Of a stretch of 64,000 bases of DNA, positions 17,605 to 26,335 are shown piece by piece. The notes under the pieces are model-generated. The model ran no database searches and was not told where the DNA came from. It worked only from the letters and a program-made list of their open reading frames with translations. The position numbers and the translations under genes were made by a program. Every line of letters begins with the position of its first letter. Positions within the stretch are counted from its first letter, which is position 1. Origin of the DNA: Turneriella sp. (GTDB lineage Bacteria > Spirochaetota > Leptospiria > Turneriellales > Turneriellaceae); NCBI GenBank assembly GCA_019186965.1, contig JABARV010000014.1:31664-95663 (forward strand), written 5' to 3'.

Positions 17605-18726
17605 TTAAACTTGGTGCGTGCGTCGACGCGCAATTTCTCGTGCCGCGCTATCGTATTTTAACAGGCCGTCGATAGAGTTTATATCGAACGCGCTGTACGG
17701 GGCAGCAAGTGCGTACTCTAAGGTATCTGCAATTTCTCCAAAACGTATATTGCCTTTAAGATACGATTCAACAGCGACTTCGTTTGCTGCGTTAAATACT
17801 GTTGGATAATATTTTCCTTTTATCCCCGCTGTACGTCCCAATGCGTATGCACGGAATTTTTTTTCGTCAACAGGAAAAAACTCGAGCGCGGGGTAGCTAT
17901 TGGGATTTTTTAGTGGAACGCTAACTTTTGGGTTTTTTGGATAATACATTGCATACGCAATGGGATAGCGCATATCGGGTTGGCTTACGTGTTGCGAAAG
18001 CGTTCCATCGGAATACTCAACCATTGCGTGCACATAACTTTGCGGATGGATTACCGCCTGTATTTTTTCATACGGTAACCCAAAAAGAAAATGCGCTTCG
18101 ATAACTTCAAGCGCCTTGTTTACAAGTCCAGCTGAATCGACAGTTATCTTTTGCCCCATTACCCAAGTTGGGTGGTTTAACACACTTTCTTTGGGTGCGT
18201 TTTCAAACGCATCGCCCGCTACTTGTAAAAGAGGGCCTCCGCTTGCGGTTAAATACGCACAGCGTATGGAATCTAAAGCAAGGCTTTCTTTTGCGGTGGG
18301 AGATAAAAGGCGCCACAGGCTCGAATGTTCCGAATCGACAGGAAGAATTTTCGCGCCGCTTTTACGGCACTCTGCGTTAATTACATCTCCCGCAATTACC
18401 AGACTTTCTTTGTTCGCTAAAAGAATTGTTTTCCCACGCTTGGCGCATTCGTACGTGGCTGTAATTCCCGCAGCGCCAACGATTGCAATAAGCGCAAAAT
18501 CAAAATCTAAATGGAAAAGGGTTTCAAAACTTTTTTGGGTGTCGGGAGAAGATGTTGAGTAAGTATGATTTACACCGAACTCGGTCGCAATCCGCCTGGC
18601 TTTCGCTTCATTCGTATGGTAAGTGAAACCAACAAGTTCAAAATCGTCTATGTGTTGGCGCAAAATATCAAGCGTAGAGTCTCCAATTGAACCCGTTGCG
18701 CCAAAAAGAATAAATTTTCGCCGCAC
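17605..18726 (-). CDS. dxr: 1-deoxy-D-xylulose 5-phosphate reductoisomerase
   Basis: 373 residues, the NADPH-dependent second enzyme of the MEP isoprenoid pathway. The NADPH motif is FGATGSIGDSTLDIL. Other diagnostic parts are ANKESLVIAG, the metal/substrate site LPVDSEHSSL, the flexible-loop region TASGGPLL, HPTWVMGQKITVDSAGLVNKALEVIEAHFLF (quoted here only as landmarks HPTWVMG and VIEAHFLF) and HPQSYVHAMVE. Start is GTG. It begins 4 bases after the end of cdsA, the usual cdsA-dxr order; the rseP gene that often follows is replaced by proB. Confidence 0.96.
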   Translation of the reverse strand: MRRKFILFGATGSIGDSTLDILRQHIDDFELVGFTYHTNEAKARRIATEFGVNHTYSTSSPDTQKSFETLFHLDFDFALIAIVGAAGITATYECAKRGKTILLANKESLVIAGDVINAECRKSGAKILPVDSEHSSLWRLLSPTAKESLALDSIRCAYLTASGGPLLQVAGDAFENAPKESVLNHPTWVMGQKITVDSAGLVNKALEVIEAHFLFGLPYEKIQAVIHPQSYVHAMVEYSDGTLSQHVSQPDMRYPIAYAMYYPKNPKVSVPLKNPNSYPALEFFPVDEKKFRAYALGRTAGIKGKYYPTVFNAANEVAVESYLKGNIRFGEIADTLEYALAAPYSAFDINSIDGLLKYDSAAREIARRRTHQV

Positions 18727-18730
18727 GGTA

Positions 18731-19648
18731 CTAAAGACGATGCAGCTCTTGTACTATATAAAAATAGTAATACGCAGCAGGAATCGTTATAAGCATTGCA
18801 TCGAGTAAATCGAGCACTCCGCCATGGCCGGGGATAAGCGTGCTTGAATCTTTAATTCCCGCATCGCGTTTAATGAGCGATTCGGCAAGATCCCCCACGA
18901 TAGAAGCTAAGTAGACAACAATGGCAAAAATAGTAATTTCAACAACCCCATATTGGGGCACGTTAAAATACGCTACAGCAACACGGTAAAAAATATGCAC
19001 AAGAATGTTTTGTAAAACACCGCCTAAAATATACCCTTCGTATGTTTTGTTGGGGCTAACGGCAAAACCTACTTTATGGCGGCCAAACGCACACCCCATA
19101 AAATAGCCTCCGGTATCGGCCATTGCAGTTGCCCACGCGACCATCCAAACATAGAAAAGGCCGTTTTCAAGCCCATAAAGCAAAAACAAGTGTGAAAACG
19201 TAAACGGCAAGTACAGTATTGCTAAAGTAAAAAGCGCTATTGTAAAAAAAGAATTTTCTACTTGATTTTTGAGTAACTGTATTAAAAGGATGAAAAAAAG
19301 GAAAAGGAAAATAAGTCCGCCTAAAAATATATAGTTGAGCTTAAGCAAATCCAGAGCTTTTTTTAAAGAAGCGTCAAAAAGCGGCGCTCCGGGGACATAA
19401 TACGTAGCTTGCCATGCCACATACACAAGGGTTAAAAGAAGTACTGTACAGGTCACCGCGAGTTTTTTTGGGATTTTCGCGTTGATTTTCGCCTCGGCCA
19501 AGCCATAAAGTTCGAGTATCCCCAAAATCGCCGCAGTTAACGTAAAAGCGTAAAGGAGCACCATATACGCGCCTTGGTACGAAATAGTAAAAATAAACGT
19601 ACCTGCGATAAGAACGCCCCAAATTAAGCGCTTGGAAGTTTCACCCAT
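18731..19648 (-). CDS. cdsA: Phosphatidate cytidylyltransferase
   Basis: About 305 residues with eight or so membrane helices. It makes CDP-diacylglycerol from phosphatidic acid and CTP. The family signature is in the last third: SPNKTYEGYILGG, then SIVGDLAESLIKRDAGIKDS and LIPGHGGVLDLLDAML. The start is set at ATG (MGETSKRLIWG); the longest frame begins 22 codons earlier at a TTG and adds only a hydrophilic stretch. First gene of the cdsA-dxr-proB-tdk run; divergent from rplM. Confidence 0.94.
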   Translation of the reverse strand: MGETSKRLIWGVLIAGTFIFTISYQGAYMVLLYAFTLTAAILGILELYGLAEAKINAKIPKKLAVTCTVLLLTLVYVAWQATYYVPGAPLFDASLKKALDLLKLNYIFLGGLIFLFLFFILLIQLLKNQVENSFFTIALFTLAILYLPFTFSHLFLLYGLENGLFYVWMVAWATAMADTGGYFMGCAFGRHKVGFAVSPNKTYEGYILGGVLQNILVHIFYRVAVAYFNVPQYGVVEITIFAIVVYLASIVGDLAESLIKRDAGIKDSSTLIPGHGGVLDLLDAMLITIPAAYYYFYIVQELHRL

Positions 19649-19760
19649 TTGGAGAGAAGAAAGATTTTTATTCAGGGTGTCAACGAAGTGAAACGTGCTG
19701 TACCTTAGTTTCAACCTCGATTTTTATCGACGGTGTATCTTTATCTCCGTTTTTGGCTCA

Positions 19761-20201
19761 ATGGATCCTCTAAAAGGGCAGCGCTCGCATTTTCCCAAGC
19801 GTGCCGAATTAACACATAATTGGGTAGTTGTCGACGCCAAAGATAAAATTTTGGGGCGCGTTAGTACGCAAATTGCAACACTCCTTATGGGTAAAAATAA
19901 AACAAATTACCAACCAGGACAACTTGTGGGCGACCACGTTGTAGTCATCAACGCTTCGCAGGTAAAACTTTCTGGAAAAAAAGAAGAAACAAAAGAATAT
20001 ATTTGGCACAGCCGCTACTACGGCGGAATGAAAACACGCCCTTATAAAACCCAAATGGAAATAGCCCCCGAAAAGGCCGTTCTTTTAACCGTAAAAGGTA
20101 TGCTTCCCAAAACTAAATACGGTAAAAAGCTCCTTACCCGCGTTCGTGTGTTTGCAGGCGCAGAGCATAACTTGCAAGGCCAAAAGCCTGCTGCAAAATA
20201 G
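19761..20201 (+). CDS. rplM: 50S ribosomal protein L13
   Basis: 146 residues, with the L13 core visible (NWVVVDAKDKILGRVST, NASQVKLSGKK, then PEKAVLLTVKGMLPK and RVRVFAGAEHNLQGQ). Binds 23S rRNA early in large-subunit assembly. The ATG at MDPLKG is chosen; the frame runs 22 codons further up but that part has no family similarity. There is no clear Shine-Dalgarno before this ATG. Followed 8 bases later by rpsI, the conserved rplM-rpsI pair. Confidence 0.96.
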   Translation: MDPLKGQRSHFPKRAELTHNWVVVDAKDKILGRVSTQIATLLMGKNKTNYQPGQLVGDHVVVINASQVKLSGKKEETKEYIWHSRYYGGMKTRPYKTQMEIAPEKAVLLTVKGMLPKTKYGKKLLTRVRVFAGAEHNLQGQKPAAK

Positions 20202-20209
20202 GATAGAAA

Positions 20210-20725
20210 ATGGAAAACCAGACAGAAAAGAAAGAAGAAAAAAAGAACGAAGCTGCCTCTTTGGCCGAATCGATGACACGCCGTAAGGTTCTTTTGAAAA
20301 AAAATCCACAGGTAAAGGCACAATCAAAGCGCGTGCGTAAACCAACAGACCAATTTGTAGGGCGTCGTAAAACTTCTGTGGCACGCGTCGCTTTAAAATC
20401 TGGTTCGGGTAAAGTAACCATTAACAACCGTGACATCAACGAATACTTTAGCCGCTCAGACTTACGTGCGAGAGTTCTTACTCCTTTTATTGTTACCGAA
20501 AAATCAGGCCAATACGACGTAAAAGTTACTGTCTACGGTGGTGGCATCCGCGGCCAAGCTGAAGCTATTTCGCTGGGGATTGCGCGTAGCATCGACCGGA
20601 ACGACGAAACAGTGCACTCAAAACTAAAAGCGGCTGGCCTTTTAAAGCGCGACCCCCGCATGGTCGAACGCAAGAAGTACGGCTTGCACAAAGCACGCCG
20701 CGCAACCCAATTTAGTAAGCGTTAA
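20210..20725 (+). CDS. rpsI: 30S ribosomal protein S9 with N-terminal extension
   Basis: 171 residues against about 130 in most bacteria. The S9 core runs from about residue 46 (FVGRRKTSVARVAL) to the very C-terminal GLHKARRATQFSKR tail, whose basic end reaches the P-site tRNA. The first 45 or so residues are a Lys/Glu-rich extension (METs and charged residues, KKEEKKNEAAS). AGGA precedes the ATG. Its stop codon overlaps the stop of the convergent lipoprotein gene. Confidence 0.96.
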   Translation: MENQTEKKEEKKNEAASLAESMTRRKVLLKKNPQVKAQSKRVRKPTDQFVGRRKTSVARVALKSGSGKVTINNRDINEYFSRSDLRARVLTPFIVTEKSGQYDVKVTVYGGGIRGQAEAISLGIARSIDRNDETVHSKLKAAGLLKRDPRMVERKKYGLHKARRATQFSKR

Positions 20726-22023
20726 TTTAATTTTTTTACTAACCTGTCGTTAAAGACAATTTTGAGTTTTGCTCTGGCGTCTTTAATATCAGGTTCGTAT
20801 ACGGCGTTGAGCATTTGTGTACGTAGATCGTTTTCTACTTTCCACGCAACGTCTGTTAATTTCACTTTCTCCAATGCTCTTTTTATGTCGTAAAAACGTA
20901 CAATGACAATCCCGTCGCGCCCCAAGTAAGGCTCAGGTTCTTTTATATCACGCGAGGCCATATCTAAAATAAGGCGATCGTAATAATTACGGGCTTCTCT
21001 TTCATCCACACCACGTTTCGGGTTATACCCTTTAATGCGGTGTGGGCGTGCGGTTTGGGCAAACTTTGGAGCAATTGCATACCTTGCCGCAAGTTTTTCA
21101 AAATCCTCTCCTCTTTTAAGTTTTTCAAGAATTTCATCGGCATAACTATCTTCTGCGACTACGGTATACGCCGCTTTTACCCAAAGTACATCCGCGAGGG
21201 TGTTTTGCATTTTAAAAAAATGGTCGTAAACTTCTTTAGGTTGCAATGGAATTTTTTCCATAGATGCTGGATAGATTCCTTTGCCTGCTTTGCCGTATAA
21301 CACTTTTAAGTAAAGAACTCCTACGCGATCGTGGTCGTACCTTAACAATTGTTTTTCATCGGCGAAATACTGTTTAACCATCTTGTCGTAGATTTTTTTC
21401 TCTAAATACGCTTTAAGAGCGTCTTTCATTGCTGATAAAATTCCTTGGCCGCGCAAGTGGCGCACCTGATCGTAGTCTAAAGGTGGCATCAACATTTTTA
21501 AATCGGAGAAAATTATTTTTTTACCTTCGTACTCAGCGACTTCAAGCGCATCTACTTCTTTACCTCGATTCACAAGGTCGCCAAACGCTTGCGCAAATTG
21601 TTTTTGATCGTATTTTAAGCCTTCCGCGGCAAAAAGCATTTCCCAATTAAATTTCTCTTTATATTTTTTTTGCCAATGTACAATTGCAGCTTTTCCGTAC
21701 CGTGCTTGTTTTTGGCGAAACATGTAATCAGCGTACGAAGGGTCTTTTTTTAATCCCTTCTTTGTGGCTAAACTTCCAATCCCATCAAGGTCGGCTAAAT
21801 CTTCAAGAATTGCTTTGTTACGCGCTTGCGGAGTTTCTTCATCCTCAAACTGGTCTTGGTAGTATACATCGCGTAAAAAATAAAATGTTCCACGCGTAAG
21901 CTCTCCCCCCGAGTAATGGTAGACAGTGTTGGAACAACTGGCAGCTACTATAGCAAAAAACACCAAAGAGAAAATTTGAAAACAGAATTTTTTGTATGTG
22001 GATTTTTTAATCATATACGCCAT
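20722..22023 (-). CDS. Lipoprotein with PpiC/SurA-like organisation
   Basis: About 433 residues. The signal peptide ends in a lipobox (IVAASC). The body is helical, with a parvulin-like segment near residues 290-400 (SYADEILEKLKRGEDFEKLA, DGIVIVRFYDIK), resembling SurA/PrsA chaperones; the isomerase active-site residues are not obvious, so it may act only as a chaperone. The start is at ATG (MAYMIKK), preceded by GAGG at good spacing; a further ATG lies seven codons upstream. Its stop overlaps that of rpsI in tail-to-tail fashion. Likely tethered to a periplasmic membrane face. Confidence 0.72.
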   Translation of the reverse strand: MAYMIKKSTYKKFCFQIFSLVFFAIVAASCSNTVYHYSGGELTRGTFYFLRDVYYQDQFEDEETPQARNKAILEDLADLDGIGSLATKKGLKKDPSYADYMFRQKQARYGKAAIVHWQKKYKEKFNWEMLFAAEGLKYDQKQFAQAFGDLVNRGKEVDALEVAEYEGKKIIFSDLKMLMPPLDYDQVRHLRGQGILSAMKDALKAYLEKKIYDKMVKQYFADEKQLLRYDHDRVGVLYLKVLYGKAGKGIYPASMEKIPLQPKEVYDHFFKMQNTLADVLWVKAAYTVVAEDSYADEILEKLKRGEDFEKLAARYAIAPKFAQTARPHRIKGYNPKRGVDEREARNYYDRLILDMASRDIKEPEPYLGRDGIVIVRFYDIKRALEKVKLTDVAWKVENDLRTQMLNAVYEPDIKDARAKLKIVFNDRLVKKLN

Positions 22024-22082
22024 TAGTTGACCTCGCCCATGCATTAAGCGGCGTCGCCAAGCACTTTAACATATGAAAGATT

Positions 22083-22475
22083 TTATTGCCGCCAAATTAT
22101 TTCCCAAAGATGGCGATCTAAATCTTCGAAATATGCAGCCATTCCCCATGCATAATGGACTGCCTGCCCACACGGAGTACCGCCTGCATCGGCTACATTT
22201 TTGAGGATACGGTATGCATCGTCACGTGTTGTTACTGTCGCACTTAAAAGGGCGGTAAATTTTTCTGTACCAAACTCTGGCGATGCGCCTGTTGGTTTAA
22301 GTATAGAAAGAAACGCTTCATGTTCCATAAAAAAATAGAGCGTGCTCCCTATGCGTAACGACACAACGTTATCTTCAAAATCTACATTCTGTGTACCAAA
22401 AACGCTACGGTAAAAAGCAACTGAACGTGAAGCGTCGCGCACAGGAAGATTGATAGCAGAGTCAACAAACTGCAC
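22083..22475 (-). CDS. VOC/glyoxalase-fold protein
   Basis: 130 residues of the vicinal oxygen chelate superfamily: AINLPVRDASRSVAFYRSVF at the N-terminus, a central FEDNVVSLRIGS strand pair and the closing AYFEDLDRHLWEI motif (family form: DPDGN.WE). The first-strand metal His is Asn here, so metal use and substrate are unclear. GTG start. Stands alone between two genes on the same strand. Confidence 0.8.
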   Translation of the reverse strand: MQFVDSAINLPVRDASRSVAFYRSVFGTQNVDFEDNVVSLRIGSTLYFFMEHEAFLSILKPTGASPEFGTEKFTALLSATVTTRDDAYRILKNVADAGGTPCGQAVHYAWGMAAYFEDLDRHLWEIIWRQ

Positions 22476-22523
22476 CGCAGCAATTTATCACAGGTGTAGT
22501 GTGCGTGGCAAGAGAAAAACCAA

Positions 22524-23714
22524 TTATACGCAAGAGTAAAGCGCATGGCAAAGCGCAATAGTCTTGTCGGGACGCAGTTTGTAATCCATCTTGTTGCAAA
22601 CATACCCAAACGAAAGCTGCGTCTTGGGGTCTGCAAACGTGAGCGAACCACCCATACCTGTGTGCCCAAAAGTTTCTGTATTAGGCGAAAAAAGATGGGT
22701 TTCTTCCTTTAGAAAGCCCAAATTCCAACCAAGCCGTTTTTGCAGAACACGATCGTAACGGAGTGGATTTTCATAAGTCAAAAGCTGTACCAAAGAAGGA
22801 TTGGCAAAATCGGCCTTTCCTTTTTTTCCACCCGCGGCAAGTACATCCATAATTGTTGCTAACGCACGCGCATTTGCGATACCGTTTGCCCACGCAAGCT
22901 CTGCTGAACGTACCTTAGGTTCGTTAAAAGCACGCAAGCCCAAGTCTCCCATGGAAGGGTTTGTGTACGCACGTTGGATAGAAGTATCTCCCGAGATGAG
23001 CGCACGTGCAATACGCGCCTCCGTCGTGTCGCCTTTGAATGCATCGAGCGCAACCATCGCGACGCGCTCAAACGCCGACACGGGATACACCGTTGCGACG
23101 GCGTCTTGTTTTGAATCTGGAAGGCCAATGTACGCATCGACGCCTAATGGCTTTGCAACTTCACGCGAAAAAAAAGTTCCAATACTTTCTCCCGTTACTT
23201 GCTTAAATAGTTCAGCGGCGTACGCGCCCCATGCCTGCGCTCCGTACCCTTGTATTTCCCCTGGACGTGCGACGGGCTTTTGGTAAATTAAAGCATCGTA
23301 CGCTTTTTGTGGATTGTCGATAAAATCGTAAATACTAAGTTTTCTATCGAGCGCATAAAGTCCTGCACGGTGCTCGAGTAATACCTGGCATGTAATATCG
23401 GTTTTTCCCGACAATGCAAAATGTGGCCAATACGAAGCTACAGTTTTTTCATAATCAAACTTTTTTCGCGTAGCGAGGATGAGAAAACAAAGAGAAGTTA
23501 ATGCTTTAGTTACTGAAAAGATAGTTGCCAGAGTATTTTCACCCCAAGGCTCTTTTGACTTAGTGTCTTTAACTCCACCCCAAACATCTACCACCTTTGT
23601 TCCTTTGTGGAATACACATAACGCTGCGCCGTAATCTTCTTTTGTGTTAAAATTTTTCTCAAACGCTGCAACGAGATTTTTAAAGCGCGAATCCCATTCT
23701 CCATGTACCTGCAT
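22524..23714 (-). CDS. Serine hydrolase of the class C beta-lactamase/EstB family
   Basis: 396 residues with no signal peptide, so probably cytoplasmic. SVTK near residue 68 is the SxxK nucleophile motif, the YGAQAWGAYAAEL region supplies the catalytic Tyr, and HTGMGGS near the C-terminus replaces the KTG triad, as in EstB-type esterases. Also typical are LLEHRAGL and PGEIQGYG. These enzymes cleave esters rather than beta-lactams; the natural substrate is unknown. Divergent from the DUF4349 lipoprotein gene across 136 bases. Confidence 0.85.
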   Translation of the reverse strand: MQVHGEWDSRFKNLVAAFEKNFNTKEDYGAALCVFHKGTKVVDVWGGVKDTKSKEPWGENTLATIFSVTKALTSLCFLILATRKKFDYEKTVASYWPHFALSGKTDITCQVLLEHRAGLYALDRKLSIYDFIDNPQKAYDALIYQKPVARPGEIQGYGAQAWGAYAAELFKQVTGESIGTFFSREVAKPLGVDAYIGLPDSKQDAVATVYPVSAFERVAMVALDAFKGDTTEARIARALISGDTSIQRAYTNPSMGDLGLRAFNEPKVRSAELAWANGIANARALATIMDVLAAGGKKGKADFANPSLVQLLTYENPLRYDRVLQKRLGWNLGFLKEETHLFSPNTETFGHTGMGGSLTFADPKTQLSFGYVCNKMDYKLRPDKTIALCHALYSCV

Positions 23715-23850
23715 ACCGCCAAAACCAAAGGTAGAGAGTAAGCGTCGAGCGGAGCTACGTTTAGCTTAAAAAACTTGTAGGGTACGCGCCCAAACTTGTA
23801 GCTATACTATAAATTTTTGAACTTTATTTTAGTCCTTTCGTCAAACCAAT
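23715..23850. other. Divergent intergenic region
   Basis: 136 bases between the serine hydrolase and the DUF4349 lipoprotein gene. It must carry both promoters. AAACTTGTAG occurs twice about 20 bases apart, followed by the AT-rich CTATACTATAAATTTT, a possible -10 region for the rightward gene. No further structure is clear. Confidence 0.35.
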
Positions 23851-24771
23851 ATGAAACGAACAACATCCGCTATTTTTTTCTTTACTCTACTGCTTACGGA
23901 AATACTCAATTGGGGTTGTTCCCGTGTAAAAGAAGAAAACTCCGCAACACACGAAAGTGCGCCAACGCCAGTTATCGCACCCGAAAGAGAATCTCGGCCT
24001 AAATTTGCTGATAAAATAAAAAATAATGACGTTGAACCACTTGTTGAACAAAAAGCAGGGCATGCCGAAACAATACCATTGGGTCCTATATTTAAACCAG
24101 CATCTATCGATGAAAGAAATTTGGAATACACCGCAAACCTTACGTACCAAATTAATGATTTGAAAACAGCCCGTACTTTTTTCAGCCAATGGATTCCCCG
24201 CTATGGTTTTTTAGTAAGCGAAACGACTTCGGGTTATGGTAACGGCTACCTCTCCATACAGGTAAAGGTGCGCAGTAGCCAACTCTACACAGCGCTCACT
24301 GAACTTGATTCTATCGGAACGTTGGCTACAGAGCAAATAACTGCAGTTGACCACACGGGAAATTTTGTATTTCGCCAGCTGCAAGCAGCGCGAGAAGAAA
24401 TCCGCCTGCGTAGACGAGCACAGGCACGCAACGAAACAGGAACGCAATCGCGTAACTGGCAGATTACAGAATCGCTTTTGTCATCGAGTGAAGATAAGGA
24501 TTTACAGCTACGGATGGAAGAGTGGCGGCTTAACGACCGCGTAAAGTGGGCGACAATTTCGTTAAAACTCCAAACGCCGGCCGCGACGCATACCGCGCCG
24601 ATTGAAGTTCCACACTTCCGCAACGCTTTTATCGGTATACTGAACATACTCTTGCAAGTGCTTTACGTGTGTATTTACCTTATACCGCTTTTACTTATAG
24701 CATGGGGCGGATTAAAGCTTGCGCTGTGGATTTACCACTACCTACAAAACACCAAAAACTGCAAAGAATAA
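23851..24771 (+). CDS. DUF4349 domain lipoprotein
   Basis: 306 residues: signal peptide with a lipobox-like ILNWGC, a linker, and a DUF4349 domain (about 85-240) with ANLTYQINDLKTA, YGNGYLSIQVKVRS, the coiled-coil segment LQAAREEIRLRRRAQ and NDRVKWATISLKL. The domain is followed by a C-terminal transmembrane helix (about 258-295, NILLQVLYVCIYLIPLLL). The layout (lipid anchor, periplasmic domain, terminal membrane helix) is standard for the family, whose function is not known. Confidence 0.82.
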   Translation: MKRTTSAIFFFTLLLTEILNWGCSRVKEENSATHESAPTPVIAPERESRPKFADKIKNNDVEPLVEQKAGHAETIPLGPIFKPASIDERNLEYTANLTYQINDLKTARTFFSQWIPRYGFLVSETTSGYGNGYLSIQVKVRSSQLYTALTELDSIGTLATEQITAVDHTGNFVFRQLQAAREEIRLRRRAQARNETGTQSRNWQITESLLSSSEDKDLQLRMEEWRLNDRVKWATISLKLQTPAATHTAPIEVPHFRNAFIGILNILLQVLYVCIYLIPLLLIAWGGLKLALWIYHYLQNTKNCKE

Positions 24772-24806
24772 TACGACGATTCGAATTGAGCTATTTTTAT
24801 AGATTT

Positions 24807-24854
24807 TTAAGAAAAATTTTCTTAACTTTTAGGAAATAGTTAAGAGAAACTTAA
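24807..24854. promoter_or_regulatory. Cluster of TTAAG/CTTAA inverted repeats
   Basis: A 19-base palindrome with 9-base arms (TTAAGAAAA / TTTTCTTAA) at 24807-24825 is followed by TTAAG-N5-CTTAA at 24840-24854, which overlaps the start codon of the next gene. CTTAAC (24821-24826) and GTTAAG (24839-24844) also pair. The density of the same half-site suggests an operator, but AT-richness makes chance possible. Confidence 0.35.
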
Positions 24855-25159
24855 TGGGTGTTGGAGTAAATATTGAAAATAGCGAACCACCATGGCAAAA
24901 TTGTATTGCTGTGTGCTTTAAGTGCGCTCAAAAAATTGGTGCGGTGGATGCCGATAAAACCCAGTTACGTGTCGCGCTAAAATCTCTTGTTGCAGAGCGC
25001 GGGCTTAAAGAGCGCGTGCGTCCTGTCGACTCTTCGTGTTTTGATATTTGTCCCGAAGAACGTATTACAGTAATCCATTTTACGCGCAACGGCGTAGACG
25101 CGACGACTGTAGATTCCAAAACGACGCCACACGAAGTTCTTTCAAGATTTGGTTATTAA
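24854..25159 (+). CDS. Small Cys-rich protein, thioredoxin-like ferredoxin/DUF1636 type
   Basis: 101 residues. Cysteines in CIAVCFKC near the N-terminus and CFDIC near residue 62 match the spacing style of thioredoxin-fold [2Fe-2S] ferredoxins or predicted metal-binding DUF1636 proteins. The RPVDSSCFDICPEERITVI strand-loop-strand is especially similar. It probably binds a metal or cluster, but the partner is unknown. It ends 14 bases before the receiver-cyclase gene and is likely co-transcribed with it. Confidence 0.65.
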   Translation: MGVGVNIENSEPPWQNCIAVCFKCAQKIGAVDADKTQLRVALKSLVAERGLKERVRPVDSSCFDICPEERITVIHFTRNGVDATTVDSKTTPHEVLSRFGY

Positions 25160-25173
25160 AATAAAGTTGTACT

Positions 25174-26238
25174 GTGAAAAAAGCTAAAATTTTGATTATT
25201 GAAGATAGCGAAACAGTTGCGTTGTTACAAACCACTCTTCTTGAAAAAAATAATTACGACGTAAAGCATGCTGCAACAGGACACGAAGGTTTACGGCTTA
25301 TTTCTGCATGGCAACCAGAGATACTTCTTTTAGATATAGTTTTGCCAGATACAAACGGGATTGAAATTTTAAAAAAAATTAGTTTTGAGCCTCCTGAAAA
25401 ACGTCCCGATGTAATTGTACTTTCGGGACACGACGATCCCGAAATTACCTTCGAATCGCTACGACAAGGCGCGGTAGATTTTATCCGCAAACCATTCCAC
25501 ACACAAGAGTACCTTTTACGTGTTTCTGCAGTCACAGAATTACGCCATTACCGCGAAGCAAACGAAGCGCTTAAAACACAATTAGAACACGATTTACGTA
25601 AACTTAGCCGCTATTTTTCCCGAGATTTAATCCATGCAATTTTAGACGGAACGATTTCAACCAAACCAGGGGGAGAAATTGTAACAACGTCGTTACTTTT
25701 TTTTGACTTGCGCCACTCCACAATGCTAGCGGAACAAATGGGGCCACAAAAGTTTTTCCAGTTTTTGAGCGCTTTTTTTGCGGATATTTCCGATTTAATT
25801 TACAGCTGTAACGGAGTAATTAATAAATTTACAGGCGATGGTTTTCTTGTAACATTTGGGTTGCGAAACTATAATGAAGACGCTACGCGAAAGGCCATCG
25901 ACTGCGCTCTTAAAATTCGTGCACACATTAAAATGTACAATAGCGTTCGCTCCAAGGAGCTTCCTGAACCAATTGGTTTTGGTATCGGAGTTACAACAGG
26001 AGAGGTTTTCGCAGGCAACATTGGCAACGTACATAAAATTGAATATACAATTTTGGGTGACCCTGTAAATTTAGCGGCACGCTTAGAAAGTATGACAAAA
26101 AAAGCGCGCCTCGATATCCTTATCGATGAAAGAACACGCAAAATTTGCGGCGATGCGCTCAAAGTAAAACGTTTACAAACACGAAATGTGCGCGGAAAAA
26201 GCGAAGAAGTGACGATTTATTACCCTGTGAGTTATTAA
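25174..26238 (+). CDS. Response regulator with class III adenylate cyclase output
   Basis: 354 residues. The receiver domain (about 1-120) has acidic residues IIEDSE, phospho-acceptor Asp in LLLDIVLPD, Ser in VLSGHDD and Lys in IRKPF. The cyclase domain (about 165-350) has both metal Asp (LFFDLRHS, FTGDGFL), the purine-specifying Lys in NKFTGDG and Asp in LGDPVN, and the Asn/Arg pair in NLAARLE. These residues predict ATP as substrate and cAMP as product. GTG start. No histidine kinase is adjacent. Confidence 0.92.
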   Translation: MKKAKILIIEDSETVALLQTTLLEKNNYDVKHAATGHEGLRLISAWQPEILLLDIVLPDTNGIEILKKISFEPPEKRPDVIVLSGHDDPEITFESLRQGAVDFIRKPFHTQEYLLRVSAVTELRHYREANEALKTQLEHDLRKLSRYFSRDLIHAILDGTISTKPGGEIVTTSLLFFDLRHSTMLAEQMGPQKFFQFLSAFFADISDLIYSCNGVINKFTGDGFLVTFGLRNYNEDATRKAIDCALKIRAHIKMYNSVRSKELPEPIGFGIGVTTGEVFAGNIGNVHKIEYTILGDPVNLAARLESMTKKARLDILIDERTRKICGDALKVKRLQTRNVRGKSEEVTIYYPVSY

Positions 26239-26241
26239 AGA

Positions 26242-26279
26242 GGGTGGATAATGGCTACGTTAGTAGCTATTACCCACCC
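26242..26279. terminator. Hairpin 1 between convergent genes
   Basis: A 17-base stem (GGGTGGATAATGGCTAC with GTAGCTATTACCCACCC, two mismatches) starts three bases after the cyclase stop codon and is followed by a run of A. Together with the next hairpin it probably ends transcription from both sides. Confidence 0.65.
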
Positions 26280-26299
26280 AAAAAAATTCTAAATTTATT

Positions 26300-26332
26300 G
26301 GTATTTTTACGCGCTATACGCGTAAAAACACC
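26300..26332. terminator. Hairpin 2 between convergent genes
   Basis: A 14-base stem (GGTATTTTTACGCG with CGCGTAAAAACACC, one mismatch, loop CTATA) lies just past the stop codon of the leftward FecR lipoprotein gene. A T-rich stretch follows in the leftward direction, and ATTATTTTT in the rightward direction, as expected for a bidirectional terminator. Confidence 0.7.
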
Positions 26333-26335
26333 AAA

